From the NCBI GenBank assembly GCA_965216845.1, contig OZ244200.1, positions 124,001 to 188,000 on the forward strand: a stretch of 64,000 nt of DNA, given 5' to 3'. This stretch comes from Panacagrimonas sp965216845. GTDB lineage: Bacteria; Pseudomonadota; Gammaproteobacteria; Nevskiales; Nevskiaceae. Position 1 is the stretch's first letter; each line of letters opens with the position of its first letter. The position numbers and the translations under genes were made by a program. Shown in pieces: positions 15,999-24,986 of this stretch. The notes under the pieces are model-generated. The model did not search any database, was not told the origin of the DNA, and worked only from the letters and a program-made list of their open reading frames with translations.

Positions 15999-16541
15999 AT
16001 GAAACGCGAAGACGCACACGCCCAGCCGAGTATCGGCGACGGCGGCAACTCAAGTGACTCTGCCCGGAAATCGGTCGCGCAGGCTCATCATGCGCACCAC
16101 GCTCATGGCAGAGGTTCGACTTCCCACGCACGCCTGACGACATCTGCCACGCTGCACTGCCTGACCGGCTGCGCCATCGGCGAATGGATCGGCCTGGCGA
16201 TTGGCGTCACGCTCGGGCTGAACCCCTGGATCACCATGGGTCTAGCCACCGCGCTGGGCTTCGCCAGCGGTTACACGCTAGGGCTGCTTCCTCTGGTGCG
16301 GCAGGGACAGAGCTGGGCGCAGGCGTTCAAGACCATCTGGCTGGGAGAAACGATTTCCATTGCAGTGATGGAATTTGCCATGAACTTTACCGATTACCAC
16401 TTGGGTGGCGTGCAGGCAGCATCCATTCTTGCGCCGCAGTTCTGGCTCGGATATCTAGTAGCGCTGCCGGCGGGGTTTGCGGTCGCATGGCCGGTCAACT
16501 GGTGGCTCTTGCGCAGCAGCGTCAAGAAGCCCTGTCATTGA
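15999..16541 (+). CDS. DUF4396 family membrane protein, copy 2
   Basis: 180 aa. From about residue 58 it is nearly identical to copy 1 (LHCLTGCAIGEWIGLAIG and so on), whereas the His-rich N-terminal 50 residues differ in sequence but keep the HHAHHAHG character. Conservation of the membrane core with a free N-terminus suggests selection on the membrane part. Function unknown. Confidence 0.75.
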   Translation: MKREDAHAQPSIGDGGNSSDSARKSVAQAHHAHHAHGRGSTSHARLTTSATLHCLTGCAIGEWIGLAIGVTLGLNPWITMGLATALGFASGYTLGLLPLVRQGQSWAQAFKTIWLGETISIAVMEFAMNFTDYHLGGVQAASILAPQFWLGYLVALPAGFAVAWPVNWWLLRSSVKKPCH

Positions 16542-16606
16542 TGCGAGGCCTTAAAACATGACCAAACGTCCGCTGACATTGAAGAGCGCCCAGCATGTGC
16601 GTAGAG

Positions 16607-16617
16607 TCTAATTAGTC
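16607..16617 (+). promoter_or_regulatory. -10 box directly before the second CopL-like gene
   Basis: TCTAAT (16607-16612) lies five bases before the ATG at 16618, the same hexamer and nearly the same position as at the first CopL-like gene. No convincing -35 box was seen at normal spacing, so an activator may be needed. Confidence 0.35.
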
Positions 16618-16983
16618 ATGATTCGTCAGCAAGCTCTGCTCAACATTTTCCTGGGACTGATCCTTCTGGTCCAGGGCTTTGCTGTTGCTGGGGCGCCGCG
16701 TGCGCAGCTGACCGATGCTGCGTCGACAGGCACTGCGGATGAAATGCCGTGTCACGGGCAGATGTTGATGCAGTCAGATGAGAGCGGCGAAAATCAACCT
16801 TCTTGTTGCAACGATAGCTGTCCCAACATGACGACCTGTGCGCTCGGCGCGATGACTTCAGTCACCGTACCGTCGATGATTTTGCATCGTCCGACTCAGG
16901 TTGAACGCGGCTTCACGCCCATTGCCGCGCCGCGAGCAGCATTTTGTCCGCTGCTTCGCCCCCCGATCTCACTCCACGTCTGA
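16618..16983 (+). CDS. CopL-like metal-binding regulatory protein, second copy
   Basis: 121 aa. A signal peptide occupies residues 1-26. The mature part has MPCHGQMLM, then a Cys cluster SCCNDSCPNMTTC and the C-terminal LLRPPISLHV. The layout matches the protein at 3389-3805 and Xanthomonas CopL, though the sequence is largely different. It sits 65 bases before the CusCBA genes, as the first copy sits before the copper oxidase operon, so each copper operon has its own CopL-like leader gene. Confidence 0.6.
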   Translation: MIRQQALLNIFLGLILLVQGFAVAGAPRAQLTDAASTGTADEMPCHGQMLMQSDESGENQPSCCNDSCPNMTTCALGAMTSVTVPSMILHRPTQVERGFTPIAAPRAAFCPLLRPPISLHV

Positions 16984-17048
16984 TGCATTAGCGCGGCTCG
17001 CGTAGAGCCGTCCTGGGTCGTCGTCCGGCCCAATCGTGGAGATTCCTG

Positions 17049-18380
17049 ATGATTGTTTTATATGGCCGTGCGTGGGCGCGGCATGTACTGAGCTCGATGT
17101 TGTCGCTCGCTTTCTTTTTGCCGCATTTTGCTTCTGCCCAGCAGCAGCATGGTGAATCGGTCCGAGGCGAGCCACTTGTCGTCCAGCGTCTGGTCGCTGA
17201 TGTTCTCCGGAGCAACCCTGGACTGAAATCCATGCAGGCCGCCGTGGCAGCGGCGCAATACCGGGTCGAGCCGGCGGGTGCCTTGCCGGATCCGCAGTTC
17301 TCGGTCGCGGTTGCACCGGACACTATCAGCGGTCTGCAAACTCCGACGGGTGAGCGACGCGCAAACATCCGGGCCGAACTCAATCAGGAGCTGCCTTGGC
17401 CCGGTACGCTGGGGTTGCGCACGGAGCTTGCACGCAACGAAGTACGAATTGCGGATGAGAATGTCGCGGCCGTGCGACTGGAGCTGGAGGCACTAACCCG
17501 TAGCGCCTATGCGCAGTGGTATTACGTGCATCGGGCGCTGGCGATCAACCTCGCCAATCAACAACTGGTCGAAGAGCTCTGGCGAAATACCGAAACACGC
17601 TATGCAGCGGGACTGACCGGACAGCAGGACGTTCTGCAAGCCGACGTCGAACTCCAGCATCTTCGCCACCAAGCCATCGAGCTGCGGCGCCTGAAACGGA
17701 CGGTGAGATCAAAGATTCGCGGGTTGTTGAACGATTCATCCAATAAGCCCCTGGGCGCGCCAGCCAGCTTGCCGCTGGACGACAAACTTCCGGCGTATTC
17801 GATTCTGCGCGATCGGGCGCTGTCGGCGCATCCGGAACTGCGCAGCCTGGAGCTGCGAATCGCTGCGGGAAAAAATCGCGAGTCACTCGCCAAAAAAGAT
17901 GCCTATCCGGATTTCAAGGTTTTCGGCGGCTACAACAGCTTGTGGGACGTGCAGGAAAAGCGCTGGGTTGCAGGTGTCGGTCTCAGCATTCCGCTGAATC
18001 GAAGCAAGTACCGTGACCAGATTGCCGAGGCCAGCGCAGAGGTCGAAGGCATGCAGTACGACCTTCAGGATCGTCGCGCCAGGCTGCTTGACCAATTGGA
18101 GCAGGCCTATGCCCTGGCTGAAGAAGCAGCCCATGCGACTGAACTCTACGAGCAATCCTTGATTCCCCGCACGCGTGAGAATTTGAGCGCCGCGCGCGCT
18201 GAGTACGGTTCCGGTACTGGTTCATTTCTCGATGTGCTGACCGCAGAGCAAAGCAAGCTCAAGGCGGAACTCGAGCTGGAGCGCTCACGCGCCGACTACT
18301 TCATCGCCATTGCCCAACTGCAGCAATGGACCGGCGGCTCGCTCTCCCAATCAACAGGAACCACCGGGAACACACCATGA
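17049..18380 (+). CDS. cusC: CusC-like outer-membrane efflux protein (TolC family)
   Basis: 443 aa. A signal peptide (residues 12-31, LSLAFFLPHFASAQ) precedes the OEP repeats: VADVLRSNPGLKSMQAAVAA near residue 52 and SIPLNRSKYRDQIAEASAEVEG near 315. It is the outer-membrane part of a copper/silver RND exporter. Its stop overlaps the CusB start by 4 bases. It is unlike the 542 aa TolC protein at 3911: it has no lipobox and no Met/His tail. Confidence 0.85.
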   Translation: MIVLYGRAWARHVLSSMLSLAFFLPHFASAQQQHGESVRGEPLVVQRLVADVLRSNPGLKSMQAAVAAAQYRVEPAGALPDPQFSVAVAPDTISGLQTPTGERRANIRAELNQELPWPGTLGLRTELARNEVRIADENVAAVRLELEALTRSAYAQWYYVHRALAINLANQQLVEELWRNTETRYAAGLTGQQDVLQADVELQHLRHQAIELRRLKRTVRSKIRGLLNDSSNKPLGAPASLPLDDKLPAYSILRDRALSAHPELRSLELRIAAGKNRESLAKKDAYPDFKVFGGYNSLWDVQEKRWVAGVGLSIPLNRSKYRDQIAEASAEVEGMQYDLQDRRARLLDQLEQAYALAEEAAHATELYEQSLIPRTRENLSAARAEYGSGTGSFLDVLTAEQSKLKAELELERSRADYFIAIAQLQQWTGGSLSQSTGTTGNTP

Positions 18381-20608
18381 ACACAAGCATCCGAAAGGTA
18401 CTCGCTGTCATCGCTCTCGTCCTGGTTTTTGCAGGCTTGGGGGTTGGCATCGGTTTCCTCCGCGACAAGTCCGGCGGTGGCGACAGCAGCACGATGAATA
18501 ATGCCACCACCTATGAGTCCGGCCCGTTTCGCGTGACGATTTCCGTCAACCCGTCCGCGCCGCGCGTCGGCAAAAACCAGCTCACCGTGAAAGTCGCGGA
18601 CGCGCAGGGGGATCCGGTCAGCGGAGCGAGCATCAAGGCCTTCGGCGAGATGCCCGCGATGGGGGCCATGTCGGCGATGCGTGCCCCTGCCGACCTGGAA
18701 GAGCGCGAGCCCGGTATGTACGCCGGGCCACTCGCGCTAGAGATGCGGGGCGAGTGGCCTTTGTCGCTCTCCATTGAGAAGGACGGCATCGGCGAAACGC
18801 GGCTGGGTTTCGACATGGCCACGGGTCGCACAGGCCTTGCAATCAGTTCGGGGGGCAGGCCCGTGCGTGGTGCAGAAAGTCGCACTGAAACCATGGCCGG
18901 TGGCAGCGCTCCGACCAAGGACGAGAGTGGCTTCTACACCGTGGGTAACTACAAGGTGAAGGTCGATGTGCTGGGTCAGACCGATGCGATGACCGCCTCA
19001 TCCAAAGAGCAGATGGCCGACTCCACCGCCATGATGGCCGGACGCAATCGCTTGCAAGTCACCGTGCTGGGAGCGGATGACGAACCCCTATCGGGTGCCA
19101 ATGTCAGGGTCGCGGCGCAACGGGAATCATCTGCCAAGACCGCCATGTCAGACAGCATGAAGACGCGCGGTTCCGGGATGTCCATGCAGTCGGATATGAG
19201 CGGTTCAGCCGAGCGCCGCGACGGCGACGCAATGGCCATGAAGCCTTCAGGGGATTCTGCTGGTGACATGAGCAGCATGGCTGGCGAGCAACACATGGAT
19301 GCCATGGCCATGCAGGACACGGATTCGCCACGCAACAGCGAGGTTGCGACTCTGCGCGATGTGGGCGACGGCGTTTATGAGGGCCAACTGAAGGTTCCCG
19401 GCGACGGTGACTACGTGCTGGCGGTGGATGTGTCTACCGAACAGGGTGGCCACGGCGACCTGGTGCTGGCTTTCACCACCGGCCAGTACGGACTGCAGGC
19501 GGCCAATGCCACGGCCGAAGGCGTCGCGTACTACACCTGCTCCATGCACCCCTCGGTGCGCGAGGCCGGGCCCGGGCAATGCCCGATCTGCAGCATGAAC
19601 CTGAGTCCGGTAAGCAATGAACAGATTGCGTCCGGTGAGATCACGATCGACGCGAAGCGACGCCAGATGATCGGTGTGAAGACGGGAACGGCTCAGGTGC
19701 GGGCCTTGAGCAAGACCATCCGCGCGGTCGGGGAAGTCGCATTTGACGAACGGCGCGTCAGCAATGTCACGCTCAAGTTCGACGCCTGGATCGGCGATCT
19801 CAAGGCGGACTTCGTCGGCACAAAAGTGAATAAGGGGCAAACCCTGTTCTCCGTGTACAGCCCGGAACTACTGTCGGCGCAACAGGAGTATCTGGAGAGC
19901 CGACGGCGCTTGGTTGACCGCGGGCCCAATGACAGCCTGGTCGCCGCCGCCCGCCGTCGCCTGATGTTGTGGGATATCTCGCCGGCCCAGGTGCGCGCCC
20001 TGGAGCGCCGCGGCGAAGCGCTGGAGTACCTGCCGATCATGGCGCCGGCCAGCGGCACGGTCGTGGAGAAAATGATCGACGAGGGCAGCGCGATGAAGCG
20101 CGGCGACATGCTGTTGCGGATTGCTGATCTGTCTACGGTCTGGATCGACGCCGAGGTCTACGAGGCCGACCTGCCGCTGATCAAGCGCGGCATGGCCGCG
20201 ACCGTGAGCCTGCCTTACCAGGCCGGGGAGCCAATCGAGGCCACCGTGGATTACATCTACCCCTATCTGACCGGCAACACGCGCACCGCGCGCGTGCGCC
20301 TGGTGCTGGACAACCCGGATGGGGTGCTCAAGCCCGACATGTTTGCCGAAGTCCGCCTGAACGTTGATCTCGGCCGCCGTCTGGTGGTGCCCAGCGAGGC
20401 GGTGCTGATTGCCGGCGAGTCGCGTGTGGTGTTCAAGGACCTCGGTGACGAGGGCAAGCTCAAGCCGGTGCGGGTCAAGACGGGCCAGCGCGTCGGGGAC
20501 TGGGTCGAGATCACCGCCGGCCTGTCGCCCGGCGACACCGTCGTGACCTCCGGCAATTTCCTGATCGCGTCCGAAGCCAAGCTCAAGACGGGGATCGAAC
20601 AATGGTAA
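18377..20608 (+). CDS. cusB: CusB-like membrane-fusion protein with two YtkA/FixH-like domains and a heavy-metal-binding domain
   Basis: 743 aa, about twice the length of a simple CusB. In order: an N-terminal membrane segment (residues 8-28); a beta-rich YtkA/FixH-like domain (about 48-155, FRVTISVNPSAPRVGKNQLT); a second such domain (about 190-375) with a Met/Asp/Ser-rich insert; a Cys-rich metal site YTCSMHPSV...CPICSM (about 385-415); and the CusB adaptor proper (about 430-743, ending SGNFLIASEAKLKTG). The Met-rich inserts suit Cu(I)/Ag(I). It overlaps cusC and cusA, so the three are coupled. Confidence 0.88.
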   Translation: MNTSIRKVLAVIALVLVFAGLGVGIGFLRDKSGGGDSSTMNNATTYESGPFRVTISVNPSAPRVGKNQLTVKVADAQGDPVSGASIKAFGEMPAMGAMSAMRAPADLEEREPGMYAGPLALEMRGEWPLSLSIEKDGIGETRLGFDMATGRTGLAISSGGRPVRGAESRTETMAGGSAPTKDESGFYTVGNYKVKVDVLGQTDAMTASSKEQMADSTAMMAGRNRLQVTVLGADDEPLSGANVRVAAQRESSAKTAMSDSMKTRGSGMSMQSDMSGSAERRDGDAMAMKPSGDSAGDMSSMAGEQHMDAMAMQDTDSPRNSEVATLRDVGDGVYEGQLKVPGDGDYVLAVDVSTEQGGHGDLVLAFTTGQYGLQAANATAEGVAYYTCSMHPSVREAGPGQCPICSMNLSPVSNEQIASGEITIDAKRRQMIGVKTGTAQVRALSKTIRAVGEVAFDERRVSNVTLKFDAWIGDLKADFVGTKVNKGQTLFSVYSPELLSAQQEYLESRRRLVDRGPNDSLVAAARRRLMLWDISPAQVRALERRGEALEYLPIMAPASGTVVEKMIDEGSAMKRGDMLLRIADLSTVWIDAEVYEADLPLIKRGMAATVSLPYQAGEPIEATVDYIYPYLTGNTRTARVRLVLDNPDGVLKPDMFAEVRLNVDLGRRLVVPSEAVLIAGESRVVFKDLGDEGKLKPVRVKTGQRVGDWVEITAGLSPGDTVVTSGNFLIASEAKLKTGIEQW

Positions 20609-23600
20609 ATGCCAACAAGAAAACGACGACGCCCGGCAATGGCGACGGCAGCGGCCACAGTGATGGTCACAATGATCATACTCGCGGCGTCCTCGCCCAC
20701 CTGATCGCATGGTGTGCCCGCAACTGGCTGCTGACGGTCCTGATGGTGGCGGTTGCCTCTGCATGGGGCTGGCGCTCGCTGACGGCAGCGCCGCTCGACG
20801 CCATTCCGGATCTGTCAGACGTGCAGGTGATCGTGTTCACCGAGTGGCCCGGTCGCAGCCCGGACCTGGTCGAGGACCAGATCACCTATCCACTGACGAC
20901 CACGCTTCTGGCCGCGCCGGGGGTCAAGTTCGTACGTGGGCAGAGCTTTCTCGGCCTGTCGTTCGTGTACGCCATTTTCGAGGATGGCACCGATATCTAC
21001 TGGGCGCGCTCGCGGGTGCTGGAGTACCTGAACAGCGCCCAGGGCGACTTGCCCGAGGGCGTGACGCCGCAGTTGGGGCCGGACGCCACCGGCGTGGGCT
21101 GGGTCTACCAGTACGCCCTGGTCGATACCTCGGGCAACAACAGCCTGGCCGACCTGCGCAGCATCCAGGACTTCAACCTGCGCTACGCGCTGGAATCGGT
21201 GGAGGGCGTGGCCGAGGTGGCCTCGGTCGGTGGCTACCAGAAGGAATACCAGGTGAATCTCGACCCGGACCGCCTGGCCAGCTACGGCATTCCGCTCAAG
21301 CGCGTCGTCGAGGCAGTGCGCCAGTCGAACAACGACGTCGGCGGGCGGGTCCTGGAGATCTCCGGGCACGAACAGTTCGTGCGCGGTCGCGGCTACGTGC
21401 GATCCACGGCGGACCTGGAAAAGGTCGTGCTGAGCGTCAACGAAAACGGGGTGCCGATCCGCGTGAGCGACGTCGGCTCGGTCAGCCTGGGGCCGGGCCA
21501 GCAGCGCGGCAGTGCCGAACTCGACGGCCAGGGACTGGCTGTGGGCGGCATCGTGGTGATGCGCTACGGCGAGAATGCGCTCGATGTAATCGAGCGCGTC
21601 AAAAAGCGTCTGGATGAAACGGCCGACTCCCTGCCCGAAGGCGTGGAGGTGAAAACCGTCTACGACCGCTCAGGCTTGATCGAGCGCGCCATCGGCACGT
21701 TGAAAGTCACTCTGGGCGAAGAGATGCTGATCGTCTCCCTGGTGATCATCGTCTTCCTGTTGCACCTGCGTAGCGCGCTGGTGGCCATCATCACCTTGCC
21801 GATCGCGATCCTGCTCGCCTTCATTCCGATGTATTACCAGGGACTGACCGCCAATATCATGTCGCTGGGCGGCATCGCGGTGGCAATAGGGGCCATGGTC
21901 GATGCGGCGATCGCGATCGTGGAGAACATCCATCGGCGGCTGAGCCTGTGGCAGGAACAGCCGGAAGACAAGCGACAAAATCGCACCGCGCTGATCATCG
22001 ATGCCATGCAGGAGGTCGGTCCGTCGATCTTTTTCGCGCTGCTCATCATCGCCGTGTCCTTCCTGCCGGTGTTTGCACTGCAGGACAGCGAAGGCCGCTT
22101 GTTCAAGCCGCTGGCCTGGACCAAGACCTATTCGATGTTCTTCGCCGCCTTGTTGTCGGTCACCTTGATCCCGGCGCTGGCGGTCCTGGTGATCCGCGGC
22201 AAGATTCGCGGCGACAAGAGTTGGCTCAACCGCATCCTCGTGGCCGGCTATGCGCCGCTGGTGCGTGGTGCCGTGCGTTTTCGCTGGCCGGTCATTGTCA
22301 TCGGCGCGCTGGTCATGGTCTCCAGCGTCATCCCGCTGCGCCAGCTGGGGAACGAATTCATGCCGCCTCTCAACGAAGGCAGCATCCTGTACATGCCCAC
22401 GGCTTTGCCTGGCATGTCGATCGGCGAGGCGCAGAAAGTGTTGCAGACCATGGATGACATGCTGATGCAGTTCCCCGAAGTCGAGCGCGTATTCGGCAAG
22501 GTCGGCCGCTCGACCAGTCCGACCGACCCGGCGCCGCTGTCGATGATCGAGACCAACGTCACGCTCAAGCCGGAGAGCGAGTGGCGGGTCGGCATGACCT
22601 GGGACAAGCTGATCGCGGAGATGGATGAGCAGCTGCGCTTCCCGGGCATGCCCAACATCTGGTGGATGCCGATCCAGACACGGACACAGATGCTCGCCAC
22701 CGGTATCCGGTCGTCGCTGGGGATCAAGGTGTTCGGGCCGGACCTGGCCACGATCGAGGCCACGGCCACCGATATCGAAGAGGCGCTATTGGCCGACGAA
22801 TTGACCGCGCCTTTCACTCGGAGCGCGTTTGCCGAGCGCACCACGGGCGGATATTTTCTGGATTTCGACATCGACCGTGAGGCGGCCTCGCGCTTCGGGC
22901 TCAATGTAGGCGACGTGCAGGACGTGATCGTGTCGGCCATCGGCGGCCAACTGGTGAGCCAGACCGTCGAAGGCCGCGAGCGCTACGGAATTCGCGTGCG
23001 CTACAACCGCGACTACCGCGACAACCTGGACGCCTTGGAGCGGGTGTTCGTGACCACCACCAGGGGCACCCAGATCCCGATCACGCAAGTAGCCGACATC
23101 CGCTTTCGCACCGGGCCGCCAATGATCCGCAACGAGGATGGCCAACTGGTCGGCTTCGTGTTCGTCGATGTCGGGGATGGCATCGGGATTCCCGACTACG
23201 TGGAACAGGCCAAAGCCGTCGTTCGCGACAGGGTGAACATCCCGGATGGGTACCGTATCGCCTGGGCAGGACAGTTCGAGAGCTTTGAACGAGCGAAAGC
23301 GCGTTTGGAGGTACTCGTGCCGCTGACCATCTTCCTGATCTTTTTCATGCTCTATTTCCACCGCAAGTCGCTGGTGGAAACCTTGGTGGTGATGCTCGCG
23401 CTGCCGTTCTCCCTGGTCGGGGCCAGTTGGCTGCTGTGGGCACTGGACTACAAGCTGTCGGTGGCGGTGGCGGTAGGCATCATCGCGGTGGCCGGCCTGG
23501 CCGTGGAACTGGGCCTGCTGATGATGTTGTATCTGGATATCGCCTGGCGCCAACACATCGCCGACGGGCGCATGCGCCACCGCGGGGATCTGACCGAAGC

Positions 23601-23826
23601 GATCGTCGAGGGCGCTGCCAAGCGACTGCGACCGAAACTGATGACCGGCCTGGCGCTATTCATGGGTCTGGTCCCGATCATGTACTCGGCCGGCACCGGC
23701 GCGGACGTGATGAAGCGCGTCGCCGCACCGATGCTGGGCGGGGTCGGTACGGCCTTGCTGATGGTGCTCATCGTGTTCCCAGCTGTCTTTGCCGTATGGA
23801 GAGGACGCCGACTCGATGAGAAGTAA
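20602..23826 (+). CDS. cusA: CusA-like heavy-metal RND pump
   Basis: 1074 aa inner-membrane proton-driven transporter that exports Cu(I)/Ag(I) through CusB and CusC. The N-terminal 30 residues are hydrophilic with several His. The AAPLDAIPDLSDVQVIVFTE start of the first porter domain, the VDAAIAIVENIHRR motif in TM4, and Met residues in the porter domain (for example PGMPNIWWMPIQTRTQML) mark the HME-RND type. The start overlaps the cusB stop by 7 bases. Length is normal. Confidence 0.93.
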   Translation: MVNANKKTTTPGNGDGSGHSDGHNDHTRGVLAHLIAWCARNWLLTVLMVAVASAWGWRSLTAAPLDAIPDLSDVQVIVFTEWPGRSPDLVEDQITYPLTTTLLAAPGVKFVRGQSFLGLSFVYAIFEDGTDIYWARSRVLEYLNSAQGDLPEGVTPQLGPDATGVGWVYQYALVDTSGNNSLADLRSIQDFNLRYALESVEGVAEVASVGGYQKEYQVNLDPDRLASYGIPLKRVVEAVRQSNNDVGGRVLEISGHEQFVRGRGYVRSTADLEKVVLSVNENGVPIRVSDVGSVSLGPGQQRGSAELDGQGLAVGGIVVMRYGENALDVIERVKKRLDETADSLPEGVEVKTVYDRSGLIERAIGTLKVTLGEEMLIVSLVIIVFLLHLRSALVAIITLPIAILLAFIPMYYQGLTANIMSLGGIAVAIGAMVDAAIAIVENIHRRLSLWQEQPEDKRQNRTALIIDAMQEVGPSIFFALLIIAVSFLPVFALQDSEGRLFKPLAWTKTYSMFFAALLSVTLIPALAVLVIRGKIRGDKSWLNRILVAGYAPLVRGAVRFRWPVIVIGALVMVSSVIPLRQLGNEFMPPLNEGSILYMPTALPGMSIGEAQKVLQTMDDMLMQFPEVERVFGKVGRSTSPTDPAPLSMIETNVTLKPESEWRVGMTWDKLIAEMDEQLRFPGMPNIWWMPIQTRTQMLATGIRSSLGIKVFGPDLATIEATATDIEEALLADELTAPFTRSAFAERTTGGYFLDFDIDREAASRFGLNVGDVQDVIVSAIGGQLVSQTVEGRERYGIRVRYNRDYRDNLDALERVFVTTTRGTQIPITQVADIRFRTGPPMIRNEDGQLVGFVFVDVGDGIGIPDYVEQAKAVVRDRVNIPDGYRIAWAGQFESFERAKARLEVLVPLTIFLIFFMLYFHRKSLVETLVVMLALPFSLVGASWLLWALDYKLSVAVAVGIIAVAGLAVELGLLMMLYLDIAWRQHIADGRMRHRGDLTEAIVEGAAKRLRPKLMTGLALFMGLVPIMYSAGTGADVMKRVAAPMLGGVGTALLMVLIVFPAVFAVWRGRRLDEK

Positions 23827-24227
23827 CGACAGGCTGACCTTTCCAGAAAATGCGTCTAGAGGAGGGGGCTGGAAAGCGGCCGCCCAATGCTCTGTCGCGC
23901 AGAAGATTCACTCGGAATCGTTGATGAATCTGTATGAATTGAGTTACTGGAAAGCGGCCATCCCGTTTCCGCCGGAATGGCGCAGGACCAGGCAATAGGT
24001 TATTGCTGGTTCCGAGCAGCAGGATCGCTCGATCTTGTGGCAGCAATGGGCCACCTCCCGCCTTCAGCCCTTTGCCGTCGTTCATTAAAGCGTCCGCTTC
24101 GTCTCTGAACTGTCGGATGCGGCCATTCGACTGGCGCGGCCGAATGACCAGTTCTTCGGCGAAAGCAGTCATCCAGCCCGGCCTATAGCGAAAAGTGATT
24201 ACGCGAGATCACAAATATTCGCTTTGC
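23827..24227. other. Region without a supported gene between cusA and the qat operon
   Basis: About 400 bases between the convergent 3' ends of cusA and qatD. The only structure noticed is a 13-base direct repeat (23869-23881 and 23947-23959). Short open frames lack ribosome sites. A related GCGGCCATTCG segment lies near 24120. Confidence 0.5.
23869..23959. repeat. Pair of 13-base direct repeats after cusA
   Basis: CTGGAAAGCGGCC occurs at 23869-23881 and again at 23947-23959, 78 bases apart. The junction between the metal block and the defence block lies here, so these could be scars of recombination. A third partial match is near 24120. Confidence 0.4.
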
Positions 24228-24986
24228 TTACAGTTCGCTTAGCTGACGAAGATTGTTCAGAACCACAGATGCAATGGCTTCTGACGATGAATTTCGGGCA
24301 AGCGCCAGAGCATTAATCGCCAACCGTACGTCACGCGGTTCCGCTGGCCGATCAGAAACTTGGGTAAAAGGACCGTCCGTCTCAGTTAGCAACCGTTCAA
24401 GCGGCATTTCAGCGATCACGCTGCAGGCTCGGACGGATTTAGTCATCTCCGCATTTATGGAAAAATAACAACCAAGTTCGGCGGCGCGTCGAGCTTCACT
24501 GCGGCTTCCTGTGAACCAGTGTAGAACGACGGCACCGCGATCTGCCGGCAGCCATTCCTCAATCATGTCGAGAACGGCTGCAGTACTTCGCACACTGTGT
24601 ACTGTCAGAATCTTGCCGCCAACGTCGGCACAGCGTTGCAGGATGGTACGAAAAACCTGTTTCTGAAGGTCCAAAGACTTGTAGAAGCGAGGGCCTGCGT
24701 CTAGTCCCACTTCTCCGATGTAACGCGCTTCGGGCAGATATTTTTCCCAAAGCGTCAACTCGGTGGCCCGCTCTGCCACCAACTGTGGATGCAACCCAAG
24801 AGCGGCTCGCACGTAGCGCGTGTTGCGCGTCAATTCCAGATTTCGAGGCCACGCCTGCGGAGTTGTAGTGACCGCAAGCGTGTAAACCCCAGCATTCTCC
24901 GCCCGGGCAATCGCAGCTTCATAATCCGGATAGAGGTCCAGATGGCAGTGGAAATCGACACCCACTGGCGAGGCGCTATGTTTCAT
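24228..24986 (-). CDS. qatD: QatD, TatD-like nuclease of the Qat defence system
   Basis: 252 aa TIM-barrel metallohydrolase of the TatD family. Metal ligands expected for TatD are visible: HCHLD (the HxH motif near residue 13), GEVGLD (Glu near 92), HS in LTVHSVRS, HW in VVLHWFTG, and the Asp of TETDGPF. In QatABCD, shown by earlier work to protect against phage, TatD is the last component. Its ATG overlaps the qatC stop (ATGA), and it is the final gene of the operon. On its own it could be mistaken for a housekeeping TatD; the context decides. Confidence 0.88.
   Translation of the reverse strand: MKHSASPVGVDFHCHLDLYPDYEAAIARAENAGVYTLAVTTTPQAWPRNLELTRNTRYVRAALGLHPQLVAERATELTLWEKYLPEARYIGEVGLDAGPRFYKSLDLQKQVFRTILQRCADVGGKILTVHSVRSTAAVLDMIEEWLPADRGAVVLHWFTGSRSEARRAAELGCYFSINAEMTKSVRACSVIAEMPLERLLTETDGPFTQVSDRPAEPRDVRLAINALALARNSSSEAIASVVLNNLRQLSEL

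Larger units (their letters stand above)
15519..16541 (+). repeat. Duplicated promoter-merR-DUF4396 module, copy 2
   Basis: 1023 bases from -35 box to stop, co-linear with 9476-10498 without net insertions or deletions. The match ends 2 bases after the DUF4396 stop. See copy 1. Confidence 0.85.

Noticed and set aside
24228..24986. Housekeeping TatD nuclease
   Set aside because: The start overlaps qatC and it closes the four-gene operon with a KAP ATPase and a QueC-like gene, so QatD fits better.
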